From Endozoicomonas sp. SCSIO W0465 (GTDB lineage Bacteria > Pseudomonadota > Gammaproteobacteria > Pseudomonadales > Endozoicomonadaceae): a DNA stretch of 64,000 nucleotides. This document shows, piece by piece, positions 49,364 through 59,130 of this stretch. A model generated the notes under the pieces. The model made no database searches and was not told where the DNA came from. It saw nothing but the letters and a program-made list of their open reading frames with translations. A program made the translations under genes and the position numbers. How positions within the stretch are numbered: the stretch's first letter is position 1; every line of letters begins with the position of its first letter. The DNA lies in the NCBI RefSeq assembly GCF_023716865.1, contig NZ_CP092417.1:102001-166000 (forward strand). Direction: 5' to 3'.

Positions 49364-51016
49364 ATGAAACTCGATATCACCTCCTTTACCGGCGAAGTCC
49401 CCTGGCTGGACAGCCACCTGCTGGAAGACACCCAGGCGGAGGCGGCCATTGACTGTCGTTTAACCAATGGCAGCCTGAGAGCCTACTATCAACCCGCCGA
49501 TGAGCAGGTACTGAACGCAACGCCGCAGTCCATCTACCTCTATCGCAACGAAGGGCAACGGTACTGGTTTGACTGGACCACAGACGTGGACGTGATCCGT
49601 TCGCCCGTGGCGGACGATCCCAACAACCGGGTCTATTACACCGGCACCGTGAAAGGTCCCCGCTACACCGATAATGGCCTTGCCCTGAGTGGTGGCAGTG
49701 ACTACCCGGTCAATGACCATCAGCTCGGTATGCCGGAGCCGGACATGGCACCTGTGGTAACTCTCAGTGGTACGCCGCTGGAAGATGCTCAGGCAGTGGA
49801 CGCCGAAACCCGCTTCTATACCTACACCTGGGTGGATGAGAACGGACGGGAAGGTCCGCCGTCATTGCCCTCTGGTGAGATAAGCGTCCTGCCCGGTGAA
49901 ACGGTCAACCTGACATTGGCTTCAGGGCCGGGTGTGGTTGACATGAACATTACCCACTTTAGGGTCTACACCAGTACGCAGGTGGGCGTGTACCAGCTCT
50001 GCACCCAGATTAACTCTTTACAAGGGAATAGCGGCACCGTAGCCACCGATACCCCGGTGGGCGTCACCAGCGTGGTGGATCAAACCCCCTGGGATCAGCG
50101 GGGCGGCATCCTGAAAACTATTGGCTGGATCGCGCCTCCCAATGACCTGCAAGGCATGGTGGTGCTGCCCGGTGGTGTTGCCGTTGGATTCTCTGGCAAG
50201 GAGCTGATGTTCAGCGAACCCTATCACTTGTACGCTTGGCCAGCGGCCTATCGGCTGGCGGGGGAGTATGACATCCAGTCACTGGCGGTAGCGGCCAACA
50301 GTGTGATCATTGTCACTGACGGTTATCCCTATGTGGCCTTTGGTACGGAACCGTCTGCCATGACACTGGAACGGCTCGATACGGCCCATGCCTGCATCAG
50401 CAAGCGAAGCATGGTGGATATGGGGGATATGGCACTTTACGCCTCGCCAGATGGGTTGGTGCGTATCGCTGGCGGTCGGGCTGACCTGATGACCCGTAAC
50501 ATCATCAACCCGGAAGACTGGCGGGAACGGTTCCAGCCGGAGACTATCCACGGCTGCTTCCACGATGGCCGGTACTTTGGTTTTTACGGTGATGCCAACA
50601 ACTCTCCAGATAAGAAGGGCGGCTTTATCTTCAGCCCCGACAGCGGCACCTTTACCGAGATCGGCACTTACGCTGATGCCTGTTACCGTGATCTTCAGGA
50701 TGACACGCTCTATCTGGCCATCGGTGACACCATCAAAGCATGGGACAAAGGTTCTGACCTTATGCCCTATCGGTGGCGAAGCAAGGTTTTTCAAGGTAAG
50801 CCTGCCCTGTTCAGTTTGGCACGGATCATGGCGGACAGCTACACCGATCTGGTGTTTCGGGTATTCCGTGATGAGCAGCAGATACTGGAACTGCCGGTCA
50901 TGTCTGACAGGGGCTTCCGACTCCCCGCAGGCCGTGGCAGCCGCTGGCAGTTTGAGCTGGAAGGCACCGACACCGTGACTGCCGTGATTGTCGCCAGTTC
51001 CATGGCCGAACTTTAA
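49364..51016 (+). CDS. Large tail protein (beta-rich, podovirus type)
   Basis: 550 residues, all-beta: TRFYTYTWVDENGREGPPS is an Fn3-like strand pair, and later repeats (GMVVLPGGVAVGFSGKELMF, ALYASPDGLVRIAGG, DTLYLAIGDTIKAWD) look like propeller blades. Similar proteins in T7/N4/epsilon15-like phages form the tail hub or tube. The genes of the tail region are interrupted right after this gene by the IS cluster. 5' coupling: 6 nt after the fibre stop. Confidence 0.7.
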   Translation: MKLDITSFTGEVPWLDSHLLEDTQAEAAIDCRLTNGSLRAYYQPADEQVLNATPQSIYLYRNEGQRYWFDWTTDVDVIRSPVADDPNNRVYYTGTVKGPRYTDNGLALSGGSDYPVNDHQLGMPEPDMAPVVTLSGTPLEDAQAVDAETRFYTYTWVDENGREGPPSLPSGEISVLPGETVNLTLASGPGVVDMNITHFRVYTSTQVGVYQLCTQINSLQGNSGTVATDTPVGVTSVVDQTPWDQRGGILKTIGWIAPPNDLQGMVVLPGGVAVGFSGKELMFSEPYHLYAWPAAYRLAGEYDIQSLAVAANSVIIVTDGYPYVAFGTEPSAMTLERLDTAHACISKRSMVDMGDMALYASPDGLVRIAGGRADLMTRNIINPEDWRERFQPETIHGCFHDGRYFGFYGDANNSPDKKGGFIFSPDSGTFTEIGTYADACYRDLQDDTLYLAIGDTIKAWDKGSDLMPYRWRSKVFQGKPALFSLARIMADSYTDLVFRVFRDEQQILELPVMSDRGFRLPAGRGSRWQFELEGTDTVTAVIVASSMAEL

Positions 51017-52447
51017 GGCAGCCAATAAATAAACCTGAATCACAGATGCTACCCATGCAAATCGTCAAGCAGAGAGAAGAAACTGCCTTTGATAAAGTTA
51101 CGGCTGTCTTTCACCACACCAATTGATATTTTCCTGAAACCTGTTGTCAAAGGACTGATCAGATATTCAGGGATATTGTTTTGCCACCTTTTCAATACCA
51201 TCTCAAAAGCCTGAACCACCTTGGCTTAGTTGCCGCGATGTGCCGGGAACTGAAGATAGCCGAATATATTGATGCGCGCATAACCAATGACTCCGATGTA
51301 CGTAATGTCACGATTGGACAGGCTGTGGTCGCAATGATCATCAATGGGCTGGGCTTTACAGGACAGACTCTGTATATGTTTCCTGATTTTTATGAGGACA
51401 AGCCGATCGATCGGCTCATTGGCGAAGGCATCCAGGCTGAACATTTGAACGACAAGGTACTGGGTCGAGCCCTCGACAGCCTTTATGACGCTGGCGTCAG
51501 TGACTTGTATCTGCACCTTGCTGTTAAGGTCGTTAATCTTCTGAAGCTGCCCTGCAAGGCATTAAATCTGGACGGCACCAGCTTTCATGTGGATGGTGAC
51601 TACAACAGTAATAACGACCCTGATGACTTGAAGTGCATCCATATCTGCCGCGGTTACAGCCGCGACCACCGGCCTGATCTGAACCAGGTGGTCTTGCAGT
51701 TAATGACCGAGAATGAGGCCGGTATTCCTGTGTTCATGGCGCCTGCCAGCGGTAATGTGAACGATAAAACCTGCTTTCAGGAGATTATCAAAAACCATCT
51801 GTCGTGTTTCAGGGCTGCTTTGAATAGCCGCTACCTGGTCGCTGATGCCGCCCTGTACGTTGCTGAAACCCTTCAGTTACTTGATGATCAAAAACAGCGG
51901 TTTATCTCCCGGGTGCCTTTGAATATCAAGGATGCAAAGCAACTGGTCGGCAAAGCGTCTGCTGTATCGCTGAAGCCTGTTGAAGGCTATGAAGATTATT
52001 ACTTTGCACAAGTGCCTTCCACCTATGGAGATGTTCAACAACGATGGTTCTTTTTTCTCAATAAAAAGCGTCGACTGAGCGAGCAGAAAACGCTGATAAG
52101 AAAGATGGAGAAACAGTCACTGAAAGAGGCTCGTGACCTGGAAAAGCTGCGTAAAAAGGCTTTTCTTTGCGAAGACGATGCATTGCAGGCTTTTGCCTTA
52201 TGGCAGAAACAGTCGAAGCTCTGCCAGAGTGGATCGGAACCGGAGGTTATCCGCAAACCCTGCTATTCAGGCAAGGGGCGTCCACCATCAGACAGTAAGC
52301 CTGATCACTTCGAATATTTTGTCCATGGCGTATGTTTTGTTGCCTGCGAGAAAAAGGAGCATGCACAGGCCTCATTGGGCTACTTTATCCTGAGCACCAA
52401 TGAGCTGGATCAGAACCGTCAGCATGCTGGCGAGCTGTTATCTACCT

Positions 52448-54150
52448 AGTTCTCGTCCAAAAACGCATCAGGCAATCATAATTAGATTGTACGTGCGTTT
52501 TGATATTTCCTGAAATTCCAGAGAGCCGCAAAAACTCTTCCCTTTTTTTCTCTAATCTGGGACGGATATTGGAGAAAAACGCGAAAAGCAGGCAGAAAAC
52601 ATCCTCCCACCATGCTGGAAAGGTACTTTCATGTAGCGTGGAGGTGGCTATCAGGATGGTGCCGGGTGTCTGGCCAGAATCACCAGGTTGTAACAGACCA
52701 CCGATAACCAGCAATGAGAATCAAAACGCTCAGAACCCTTGCAGTGGCAACGTGATAGCCCAAAACATCTCTTTAGCCACGAAATTCCCGCTTCAATACC
52801 TGCCCGGAAGCGAAAGAGCGTTTTATACACATACTGACTTTTAGTCATCTCTTCGACTTCAAGTCCGCGCTTCTTATTAAAAGCTACATCGCTGATTCCC
52901 ATGGCCTTGGCTTTTTCCAAATTAGCGCGACACGCGTATCCGCCGTCACCGCTTGTCTGGCGAGGTACACGACCATAAATTTCTTTTTGTCTTTCCATCA
53001 TCGGAATGAATTGGTCCGAATCCGCTGGGTTACCTTCCTCAATAACCAGGTCCAGGATCAATCGACTTTTTCCCTGAACCAGGTTCAGTTTATGGCCATA
53101 CTGTACTTGCCGCCTGTCTTTTACGATGATATCCGTATGGGGTTCATACAGGCTAACCACTTTTTCCTGGGCTGGCACCTTTTCACCCTTAAAGACCCTG
53201 CGCTCTGTCTGGGAGACTATTGCATCCACCAGGGGTAACAGGTGATCCACATCGGCCTGCCACTTGTCGGCATCATCAGCCAGGAGACACTGCCCCTGCT
53301 GACGGGCGTTTGCTAGCGTGACAGTAGCTTCGATAAGTACCTTCCGGGATTTTCGGGTCAACTGCAGCAGTTTTTTATAATGCTGATGCCGCTCTTCTTT
53401 GCCAGCGTAGATGCATTTTCTGGCCGCATCTTTTACGGCTCGGTTGTGATGGGTATATTCATAAAGCGGTGTCGCTGTCAGTGTTTGTCCCCGTTCCAGC
53501 AGCCGACAAATTTCTTTAACGGAACTGGCTAAAAGATCACTGTCGCAAGGAGGTTTGATATCCGATTCGGTGACTGTGCTGTCAATAGCCACAGTGCGCC
53601 CTTTTTCAATACCCTGATCTTTAGCGGTCATTAGCTGACAGTTATTAATCCGTTCCCATGTAGATGCAGTAAGAAGGCTGATGAGCCCATGCAAACTGGA
53701 GCGACTGGGGCGCTGGTTTGGTTCGAGGCGACAAAAGTCTCGAAAGAGCATGGAGTCCATCAAAACAAACGACAAGTAGTCATAATCACAATTCAAATAC
53801 TGTTTCAGGAGTGCCGCACGAAGAACGGATTCTGCTGATAGTCCGTTCCGCCCAGTGTTCTGTTTATCACCAGAACTTAAGTCCTCATAAATCCAGTCAT
53901 TGAACTGTGGATGGGCGTCAAGCCATTGCGAGATACCGGAAAGCTGGGAGCAGATTTCATGAGGTACGTAATGGAGTTCCATACTACACTGCGGGTTGCG
54001 TTTTTTGCGCATTTGGAGTCCTCTGTTTTTGGCAATCCCTTATGTTTCTTGCTCTTGGGAAGTTTAGTCGCCAGATAGCAGTAGGGCTCCACTTAATTTT
54101 TCAGGATAAAATCTACAGTTTTCAATTGGTTGTGTTTTTGGACGAGAACT
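52448..54150 (-). mobile_element. ISNCY/IS5-superfamily element inside IS1634 copy B
   Basis: 1703 bp. Ends AGTTCTCGTCCAAAAAC and, inverted, GTTTTTGGACGAGAACT. 4 bp target duplication ACCT at 52444-52447 and 54151-54154. It lies in the transposase gene of the outer element, in the opposite orientation. Confidence 0.9.
52651..54012 (-). CDS. ISNCY/IS5-superfamily DDE transposase
   Basis: 453 residues, intact. DUF772-like N-terminal domain (LSAESVLRAALLKQYLNCD) followed by a DDE domain: AIDSTVTESDIKPP (first Asp), TSGDGGYACRANL (second Asp) and FRFRAGIEAGISWLKRCFGL (Glu). The family name is my best match; IS5 superfamily membership is clear. Active copy plausible. Confidence 0.8.
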   Translation of the reverse strand: MRKKRNPQCSMELHYVPHEICSQLSGISQWLDAHPQFNDWIYEDLSSGDKQNTGRNGLSAESVLRAALLKQYLNCDYDYLSFVLMDSMLFRDFCRLEPNQRPSRSSLHGLISLLTASTWERINNCQLMTAKDQGIEKGRTVAIDSTVTESDIKPPCDSDLLASSVKEICRLLERGQTLTATPLYEYTHHNRAVKDAARKCIYAGKEERHQHYKKLLQLTRKSRKVLIEATVTLANARQQGQCLLADDADKWQADVDHLLPLVDAIVSQTERRVFKGEKVPAQEKVVSLYEPHTDIIVKDRRQVQYGHKLNLVQGKSRLILDLVIEEGNPADSDQFIPMMERQKEIYGRVPRQTSGDGGYACRANLEKAKAMGISDVAFNKKRGLEVEEMTKSQYVYKTLFRFRAGIEAGISWLKRCFGLSRCHCKGSERFDSHCWLSVVCYNLVILARHPAPS

Positions 54151-54547
54151 ACCTACAAGTCGCAACAACAGGTAGAAGGCGGCTTTCGTTTCCTGAAAAG
54201 CCCGGACTTTCTGGTCTCTTCACTCTATCTGAAGAAACCGGAGCGCATTGAAGCGCTGTTGATGGTGATGACACTCTGCCTGATGGTCTATGCTGCTATC
54301 CAGCACAGAATAAGGCACGAACTGAAAAAGCAGAGTCGTGTTTTTCCAAACCAGAAAAAGAAGCCCTGCCAGAATCCAACAGCAAGATGGGTCTTCTTCT
54401 GCTTTCAGGGAATTAATGTATTAACGGTCAATAATCAGGAACAGCATGTGGTCGGTTTGAAGGAAAAGCAGTGGATGATTATCCAAATTTTAGGCATTTC
54501 TTACGAATCGGTTTATTCCTGATAGGGGTGGTGAAAGACAGTTACGG

Positions 54548-55657
54548 GGCTAAGTTACCGTTAATGGTTGGAAGCACCAATGTTCAGTAATTCTGCTGAT
54601 CAACCGGCCAACAGTTAATTTTTTTGCTGCCGTCAGTTCTCGCCTCCAGGCCAGATAATGGGGAAGGTAACGAGTTGCAACCCCTTGGAATACGCCACCA
54701 ATCCAGCGTTTTAAATGACTGTGATAAGAATTTACAGTCTGGATGTGGTAGATGCCTTCAACAACATGTTGACCTGCTGATGTCACCAGCTCCTTGAAGA
54801 CAAATCCAAGCTTGTCAGCAAGTTTTTCGTGAGCGAGGTGTGCATCCGCACAGACCGTGGCCTGTATCGATATGCGGCCATTTAAATGCCTGCACAATTC
54901 ATTAGCACTTTCGTTTTCTAATACACCGTCAACGGTATTTCGATTACGGTCCCGAGCCACCATTACCGGGACTTTTCGGGCTTTGTTGGGATCATTACCC
55001 CGCTTTCGGGTTGGCCGTGGAAGGCCTTCTCTTTGCCCTTTGAAGGATTCACGGAAAAATGTTTCATCAAGCTCAGTAATGCCACAAAGCTCTTCTGCTT
55101 GATCATTATTAATCACTTCAAGAAAGCGGTGACGCCAGCGGAACGCAGTTTTCAAGTCAATGGCATTCTCAGCAGCAGCTGGTCGCAAGACCATAGAGTG
55201 AGTCATACCTGCGAGGTACTTGTTCCATTTTTCAGGGTGCCTGAGCCTTGCCAAAGGCGTTCCACTAAAGGCGTTAAACGTTGAGTCGCAAGTCTTGCAG
55301 TGGTAGCGCTGTCGGCCATTTCGTATGCCCCAGCGACCAACGCTATGGCTTTTGCATTTGGGGCACCTGGGGTTTTCGGCAAATTGGGCAAGTATGCTCT
55401 TTTCTACGTCAGGTGTTGCATTATCGTTATTGGGTATAGATTCACTGTAAACAGGTTCAGAGTCAGTGGTTTCTACTACCTCGGTAACCTCTATTTGAGT
55501 ACTAAGGAGCGAGTTGTTAAGAATGTCTCGCTGTTCACTGGTTAATGTTGAAATGGAATCAATAAAATTCTGGAAGAGTTCAGATTGCATATCACTCCCC
55601 TACAACGTAGATTTTATGGGAGTTTAGCTGATTCAACCATTAACGGTAACTTAGCCC
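54548..55657 (-). mobile_element. IS1595-family element at the IS1634 copy B boundary
   Basis: 1110 bp. Perfect ~23 bp terminal inverted repeats (GGCTAAGTTACCGTTAATGG at the left, the complement at the right). 8 bp target duplication AGTTACGG at 54540-54547 and 55658-55665, the usual size for IS1595. The duplicated target includes the last two bases of IS1634 copy B and its TTACGG duplication, so this element arrived later. Confidence 0.92.
54550..55590 (-). CDS. IS1595-family transposase (ISXO2-like)
   Basis: 346 residues, intact. N-terminal zinc ribbon (CPKCKSHSVGRWG and YHCKTC), then an ISXO2-like DDE/N domain: ITELDETFFRESFKG (first Asp), VCADAHLAHEKLA (second), HVVEGIYHIQTVNSYHSHL with the third catalytic residue, KRWIGGVFQGVA, and an end domain. 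The stop codon lies almost at the terminal repeat. Confidence 0.9.
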   Translation of the reverse strand: MQSELFQNFIDSISTLTSEQRDILNNSLLSTQIEVTEVVETTDSEPVYSESIPNNDNATPDVEKSILAQFAENPRCPKCKSHSVGRWGIRNGRQRYHCKTCDSTFNAFSGTPLARLRHPEKWNKYLAGMTHSMVLRPAAAENAIDLKTAFRWRHRFLEVINNDQAEELCGITELDETFFRESFKGQREGLPRPTRKRGNDPNKARKVPVMVARDRNRNTVDGVLENESANELCRHLNGRISIQATVCADAHLAHEKLADKLGFVFKELVTSAGQHVVEGIYHIQTVNSYHSHLKRWIGGVFQGVATRYLPHYLAWRRELTAAKKLTVGRLISRITEHWCFQPLTVT

Positions 55658-55710
55658 AGTTACGGGATCATGAATGCCATTTTATATTTCGCAAAGGACC
55701 GGATTGTCTG

Positions 55711-56211
55711 TTAATGATGATGCCCACTTCCATGATGCTCGTGATCGATATCGCCTGCTTTCAATGTTTCTGGAAGACGCTTAACTCCAAGACCATGACG
55801 ATAGACATTTTCTGCACCCAGGTAGCCTGTTACTCCTAAGCTGATTGAAGATATGACCATTAACAAGACAAACCAGCTTTGAATTTTTTTTCTCTGTGTA
55901 CGGTAGTAAAGGCCTGATGCCAGTAAAAATAATGACAATGTGATAATTGCAGAATTTCTATGAACAGACATTGCAGCATGGCCTTGAGAATCATGGGTAA
56001 CACTGCCATAAGCATGCCATCCGGTAGCTACTGCCAGGATGGAAAAAACAACGCCTATAAATAAGTTCCATTTTGCTGCTATCAGTAGTTCGCTACGCTT
56101 ACTTGCAAAAGCAGGAATATAGACAGACAAAAAAAGCAAAGTAGCAATAAATAGTGGTGCAATTGCAAAATGGACGACGAAGGGATGCCAATTCGGAATG
56201 ATTTCAATCAT
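55711..56211 (-). CDS. DUF2231 membrane protein
   Basis: 166 residues with four hydrophobic helices (about 9-29, 44-62, 84-102, 113-132) and a His-rich C-terminus. WHPFVVHFAIAPLFIATLLF is the DUF2231 signature (His residues in the first helix may bind a cofactor). Function unknown. AT-rich, oriented against the phage late genes and enclosed between IS1595 and IS66, so it is probably not a phage structural gene but cargo or a lysogenic conversion gene. IS66 copy 2 sits in its leader, 33 nt upstream of the start. Confidence 0.75.
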   Translation of the reverse strand: MIEIIPNWHPFVVHFAIAPLFIATLLFLSVYIPAFASKRSELLIAAKWNLFIGVVFSILAVATGWHAYGSVTHDSQGHAAMSVHRNSAIITLSLFLLASGLYYRTQRKKIQSWFVLLMVISSISLGVTGYLGAENVYRHGLGVKRLPETLKAGDIDHEHHGSGHHH

Positions 56212-57110
56212 ATATTTATTACCCCAGGTTCCTTTAAAAACTCGTAACTATTCAGCACTGAGCAAAGGCATATTACAGTAATTCCGAACAGCTCTATGAA
56301 GTGATTGATATATGTCCATTCCCTGTTTTCTGGCAGACGACAAATAGCTGCGAATCCGTGCAAACATAGAACCACCGTCTGCACTCCTGAAGCAGCCTGA
56401 GATTTTCTGCTTTAACTTGGCCATTCGAACATCCCGCTCACTGCCATTGTTATCGAAGGGAATGGTAAAATCTGACATGAAGCGCAGTGTCTCAGCCTTG
56501 AACTCAGTGAGTCGTTTGAAGAGATTGTAAGCTTTAGTATTCTTGACTTTCTTGCGCTTAAGCTCCTCTCGTTGCTTCTCCATATAGACGACTTCTTTCA
56601 TTAGAGCCCGCTGAAGCAACCGGTCATAAATCTTCTCGATTCGTTCACAGACAACACTTGGCATCTGTAGCATACCTATGGTCTTAAAGCCCTTGCAGTA
56701 ATGCCAGGAAAGCCTCAGTAGCTTCATCAATCGCAACGCCAGTTGATTGCTGTCCCTATCAACAACACCCAAAAGCTCCCTCAGGTGATGGGCATTGCAA
56801 AGTACGTGAGTTGCCGCATATGCAAAATAGGATTTCCAATGATCATGAACCAGAACGCCTGCAAATGTTAGCAGTATGCCCATCGTGTCCATGGCCTCAC
56901 GACCTCGCTTTTCAGACAAGTAGTAGAGCGTCCATTGTTCATCCCGCATAACGTGTAGCCAGTGCAAAGAGCCCTCGGCCCGCATACCCGTTTCATCGGC
57001 TCCGGCAGCAGACGATTCCCGCAAGGCGTCACGAATAACCTCTTCAGTAGAAGCCAGATTTTCATAGGTTCTGGCCACAAAATTGGCGACAGTGCCTGCA
57101 CTTACACTCA

Positions 57111-58222
57111 TAGGACTTACGCATTGATGACACCGATAAATTTTGGTAGGAGGTGATCCTTCCCCTTTGCAAAACTCTCAATGAAAGCGCCTATTGTCTC
57201 TTTAAACAGCCCCCGTTGGTGCTGATAAATATTCGTAAACTCCTGCTCTATCTGCATTTTCTGGAGATAAACAAAAGCTAAAATTGCAGCAAATATATGG
57301 TTTCTGACGGGTCGTTCGCTGCGAACCTGAAAGTGCTCAATATGGCAAACCTGCTTGATCGCCCTGTGAAACTGTTCGATCTGCCAGTGCTGGTCATGGA
57401 TCTGCTTGAAGTCATTGCGTTCAAAAGGGACTTCCTCTGGCAAGTAAACCACGTAGTGGCGACGCTGGTCTTTTAGCATCGTCCTGAACAACCGGATCTT
57501 ACCGAAGTCTTTGAGCCATACATCCAGACCATTGTCGGGGATGTCGAGGTGTTGAACCTGCTGCCATTTACCTTTTTCCAGTGATACTGTCCTGTTTTTC
57601 TCAACGGCAAACATAAACCCAGTCTGATGGTTTTTAATCGTCTTCAGGTTAGTCGTGCAGCTGTACCAGGAGTCACCGGTAACGAACGCTGGCTTCAGCC
57701 CCCATACCAGCACTTCAATCAACATTTCACGGAAGTAGTCGTTTTTTGTCTTGTCTTCCGATTTGTCGTATATCCTGTAATTCACCGGCATATGGCGCCC
57801 GGATACGTCGGTGTAATAAAGGGTGATGAGGTTAACTCCCTTAACCACTCGGTGATGTTTACCCGACCAAAAGTGGCCAACCAGTGCCACGGAGTAGCTA
57901 TAAGGTTTGTCGAGCACGCTGTCATCAACGCTCAGGGTGCCGCCAATAGGGTTTAAACTTTTGACTGCTTCATCGTACATATCTTTGGGCTGATAGTTTT
58001 CACGCTTAAGAAAGCGGTTTGCGCTATCGTGAGAAAAGTCGGTAACCTCGGCCAGTCTTGTGCATGTTGATGATTTTGGCTCACTAATCAAAAAGCCAAT
58101 GTATTTTGCAAGAGTGCATCGTGCAGTGGTCGGTCGAGTGGTAGTTCTCACTTTCATCCCTGAAGACATCTGTTTTTTGGCATTATCAAATTTTAGAGCC
58201 TGTTGTCAATGCGTAAGTCCTA
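57111..58222 (-). mobile_element. IS701-like element, copy 2
   Basis: 1112 bp, same ends as copy 1 (TAGGACTTACGCATTGA). 5 bp target duplication ACTCA at 57106-57110 and 58223-58227. The site in the IS66 gene is about 0.3 kb further downstream than in copy 1, proving an independent insertion. Confidence 0.92.
57117..58169 (-). CDS. IS701-like (IS4 superfamily) DDE transposase
   Basis: 350 residues, same protein as at 30170-31222 (VDDSVLDKPYS, FVTGDSWYSC, HWQIEQFHRAIKQ). Intact. The two copies appear identical over the coding region, so transposition or exchange was recent. Confidence 0.87.
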   Translation of the reverse strand: MSSGMKVRTTTRPTTARCTLAKYIGFLISEPKSSTCTRLAEVTDFSHDSANRFLKRENYQPKDMYDEAVKSLNPIGGTLSVDDSVLDKPYSYSVALVGHFWSGKHHRVVKGVNLITLYYTDVSGRHMPVNYRIYDKSEDKTKNDYFREMLIEVLVWGLKPAFVTGDSWYSCTTNLKTIKNHQTGFMFAVEKNRTVSLEKGKWQQVQHLDIPDNGLDVWLKDFGKIRLFRTMLKDQRRHYVVYLPEEVPFERNDFKQIHDQHWQIEQFHRAIKQVCHIEHFQVRSERPVRNHIFAAILAFVYLQKMQIEQEFTNIYQHQRGLFKETIGAFIESFAKGKDHLLPKFIGVINA

Positions 58223-58976
58223 ACTCATTTTATAGAGAGTATTAAAATACTCTGACACGCGCTTAAAAGGCAGGAAATGGTATTGGTTAAGATAGACGGC
58301 CATAGCCTGTGTGGCTGAGCCATATTGTGCGGCAGCGGTAACACCTTCCGGGAATTCAGCCTGATTCCGACAACCACAAGTGCAGATTTTTACTTCAGCT
58401 CTATGGGCCGTTACTTCAAATTCACCCGGTCTCCCTGGTTCAAACACCTGTCGCTCAATATATTTGACCGGCTCACTATCAAGAAGAGACGCCTGACATT
58501 TATTGCATTCTTTAACCGGAAGGTACTCAATATAGTCAGGGATATCGACCTGTTTAAGACAAGTGCCCTGATGCCCTTTCTTTCCACCGGCTTTATTACC
58601 AGAAGACTGTCTCAGACTTTTAGGATTGGGTTTTTCATCCGATGGATCGGTACCTTTATCTGCGGAAAGGTCGTCAGAATGATCTGGAGAATTACTGTTT
58701 TTACAAGGTTTTTGATAACCATCAGACGATGGCGGCTTGCTGCTGTTTTGACTGTTCTTGCCAACCTTTTCTTCCAATTCTCGACATCGCTCTTCCAGAC
58801 AGGCAACTCTCATCCGCAGCTCTGCATTCTCTTTCAAGAGAATCTCAGCCGACATAGTTGCGGGTAGTTCTGGAATCATGCTGGCGAATATTGTGGAAAA
58901 ATGGTGCTTAAGAGGATGGTATAAAAATCAGAAAATTCCAGATTTATGTGGGGGTGCTGAACAGTTACAAAAACTC

Positions 58977-59130
58977 TATTTATCCTTAGTCCTATTGTTT
59001 TTTTATAACAAATCCCGTTATTGGTGCATATGGAAATGCTGGTTTTGATAAATCACCTGCTCATCATGCGAGTGGTGAGCTTTGCTCTTTGTGATTTTTT
59101 TAACCTTTCAGGGTAATCATTTAAATCACC
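58977..59130. other. AT-rich remnant between IS66 copy 2 and the tail gene
   Basis: 154 nt of AT-rich sequence that was contiguous with the DUF2231 leader before IS66 arrived. One plus-strand stretch without start (from about 59010) reads NPVIGAYGNAGFDKSPAHHA to a stop near 59092 and may be the tail of a lost gene. The last 30 nt are the leader of the tail gene at 59131 (weak CAGGGTAA). Confidence 0.4.

Larger units (their letters stand above)
51181..54522 (+). pseudogene. IS1634-family transposase, split by an ISNCY/IS5-like element
   Basis: N-terminal part 51181-52447 (TTG start, aligned with the start in copy A) with DUF4277-like region and catalytic LDGTSFHVDG and VADAALYV. C-terminal part 54151-54522 with VEGGFRFLKSPDFL. 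Removing 1707 bp joins LLSTYKSQQ without frameshift, so the gene was intact before the inner insertion. Confidence 0.9.
51104..54541 (+). mobile_element. IS1634-family element, copy B, split by another IS
   Basis: Ends CTGTCTTTCACCAC (51104-51117) and GTGGTGAAAGACAG (54528-54541). 6 bp target duplication TTACGG at 51098-51103 and 54542-54547. Without the 1703 bp inner element and its 4 bp duplication it is 1731 bp, close to copy A (1734 bp). End sequences and protein are related to but clearly different from copy A, so these are two different IS types of one family. Confidence 0.92.
56248..58879 (-). pseudogene. tnpC: IS66 transposase TnpC, copy 2, split by an IS701-like element
   Basis: The N-terminal 218 codons (58879 to 58223) end in FNTLYKM; the C-terminal part (57110 to 56248) starts SVSAGTVANF. 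No frameshift, so removing the inner element restores a complete TnpC of about 505 residues. The catalytic segments are as in copy 1 (AGADETGM, VHDHWKSYF, NNGSERDV). It was active until the inner insertion. Confidence 0.9.
56244..58968 (-). mobile_element. IS66-family element, copy 2, carrying an IS701-like element
   Basis: Ends GTAACTATTCAGCAC and GTGCTGAACAGTTAC, nearly identical to copy 1, in opposite orientation. 8 bp target duplication AAAAACTC at 56236-56243 and 58969-58976. 2725 bp, one base shorter than copy 1 because it lacks the frameshifting G. Confidence 0.92.
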
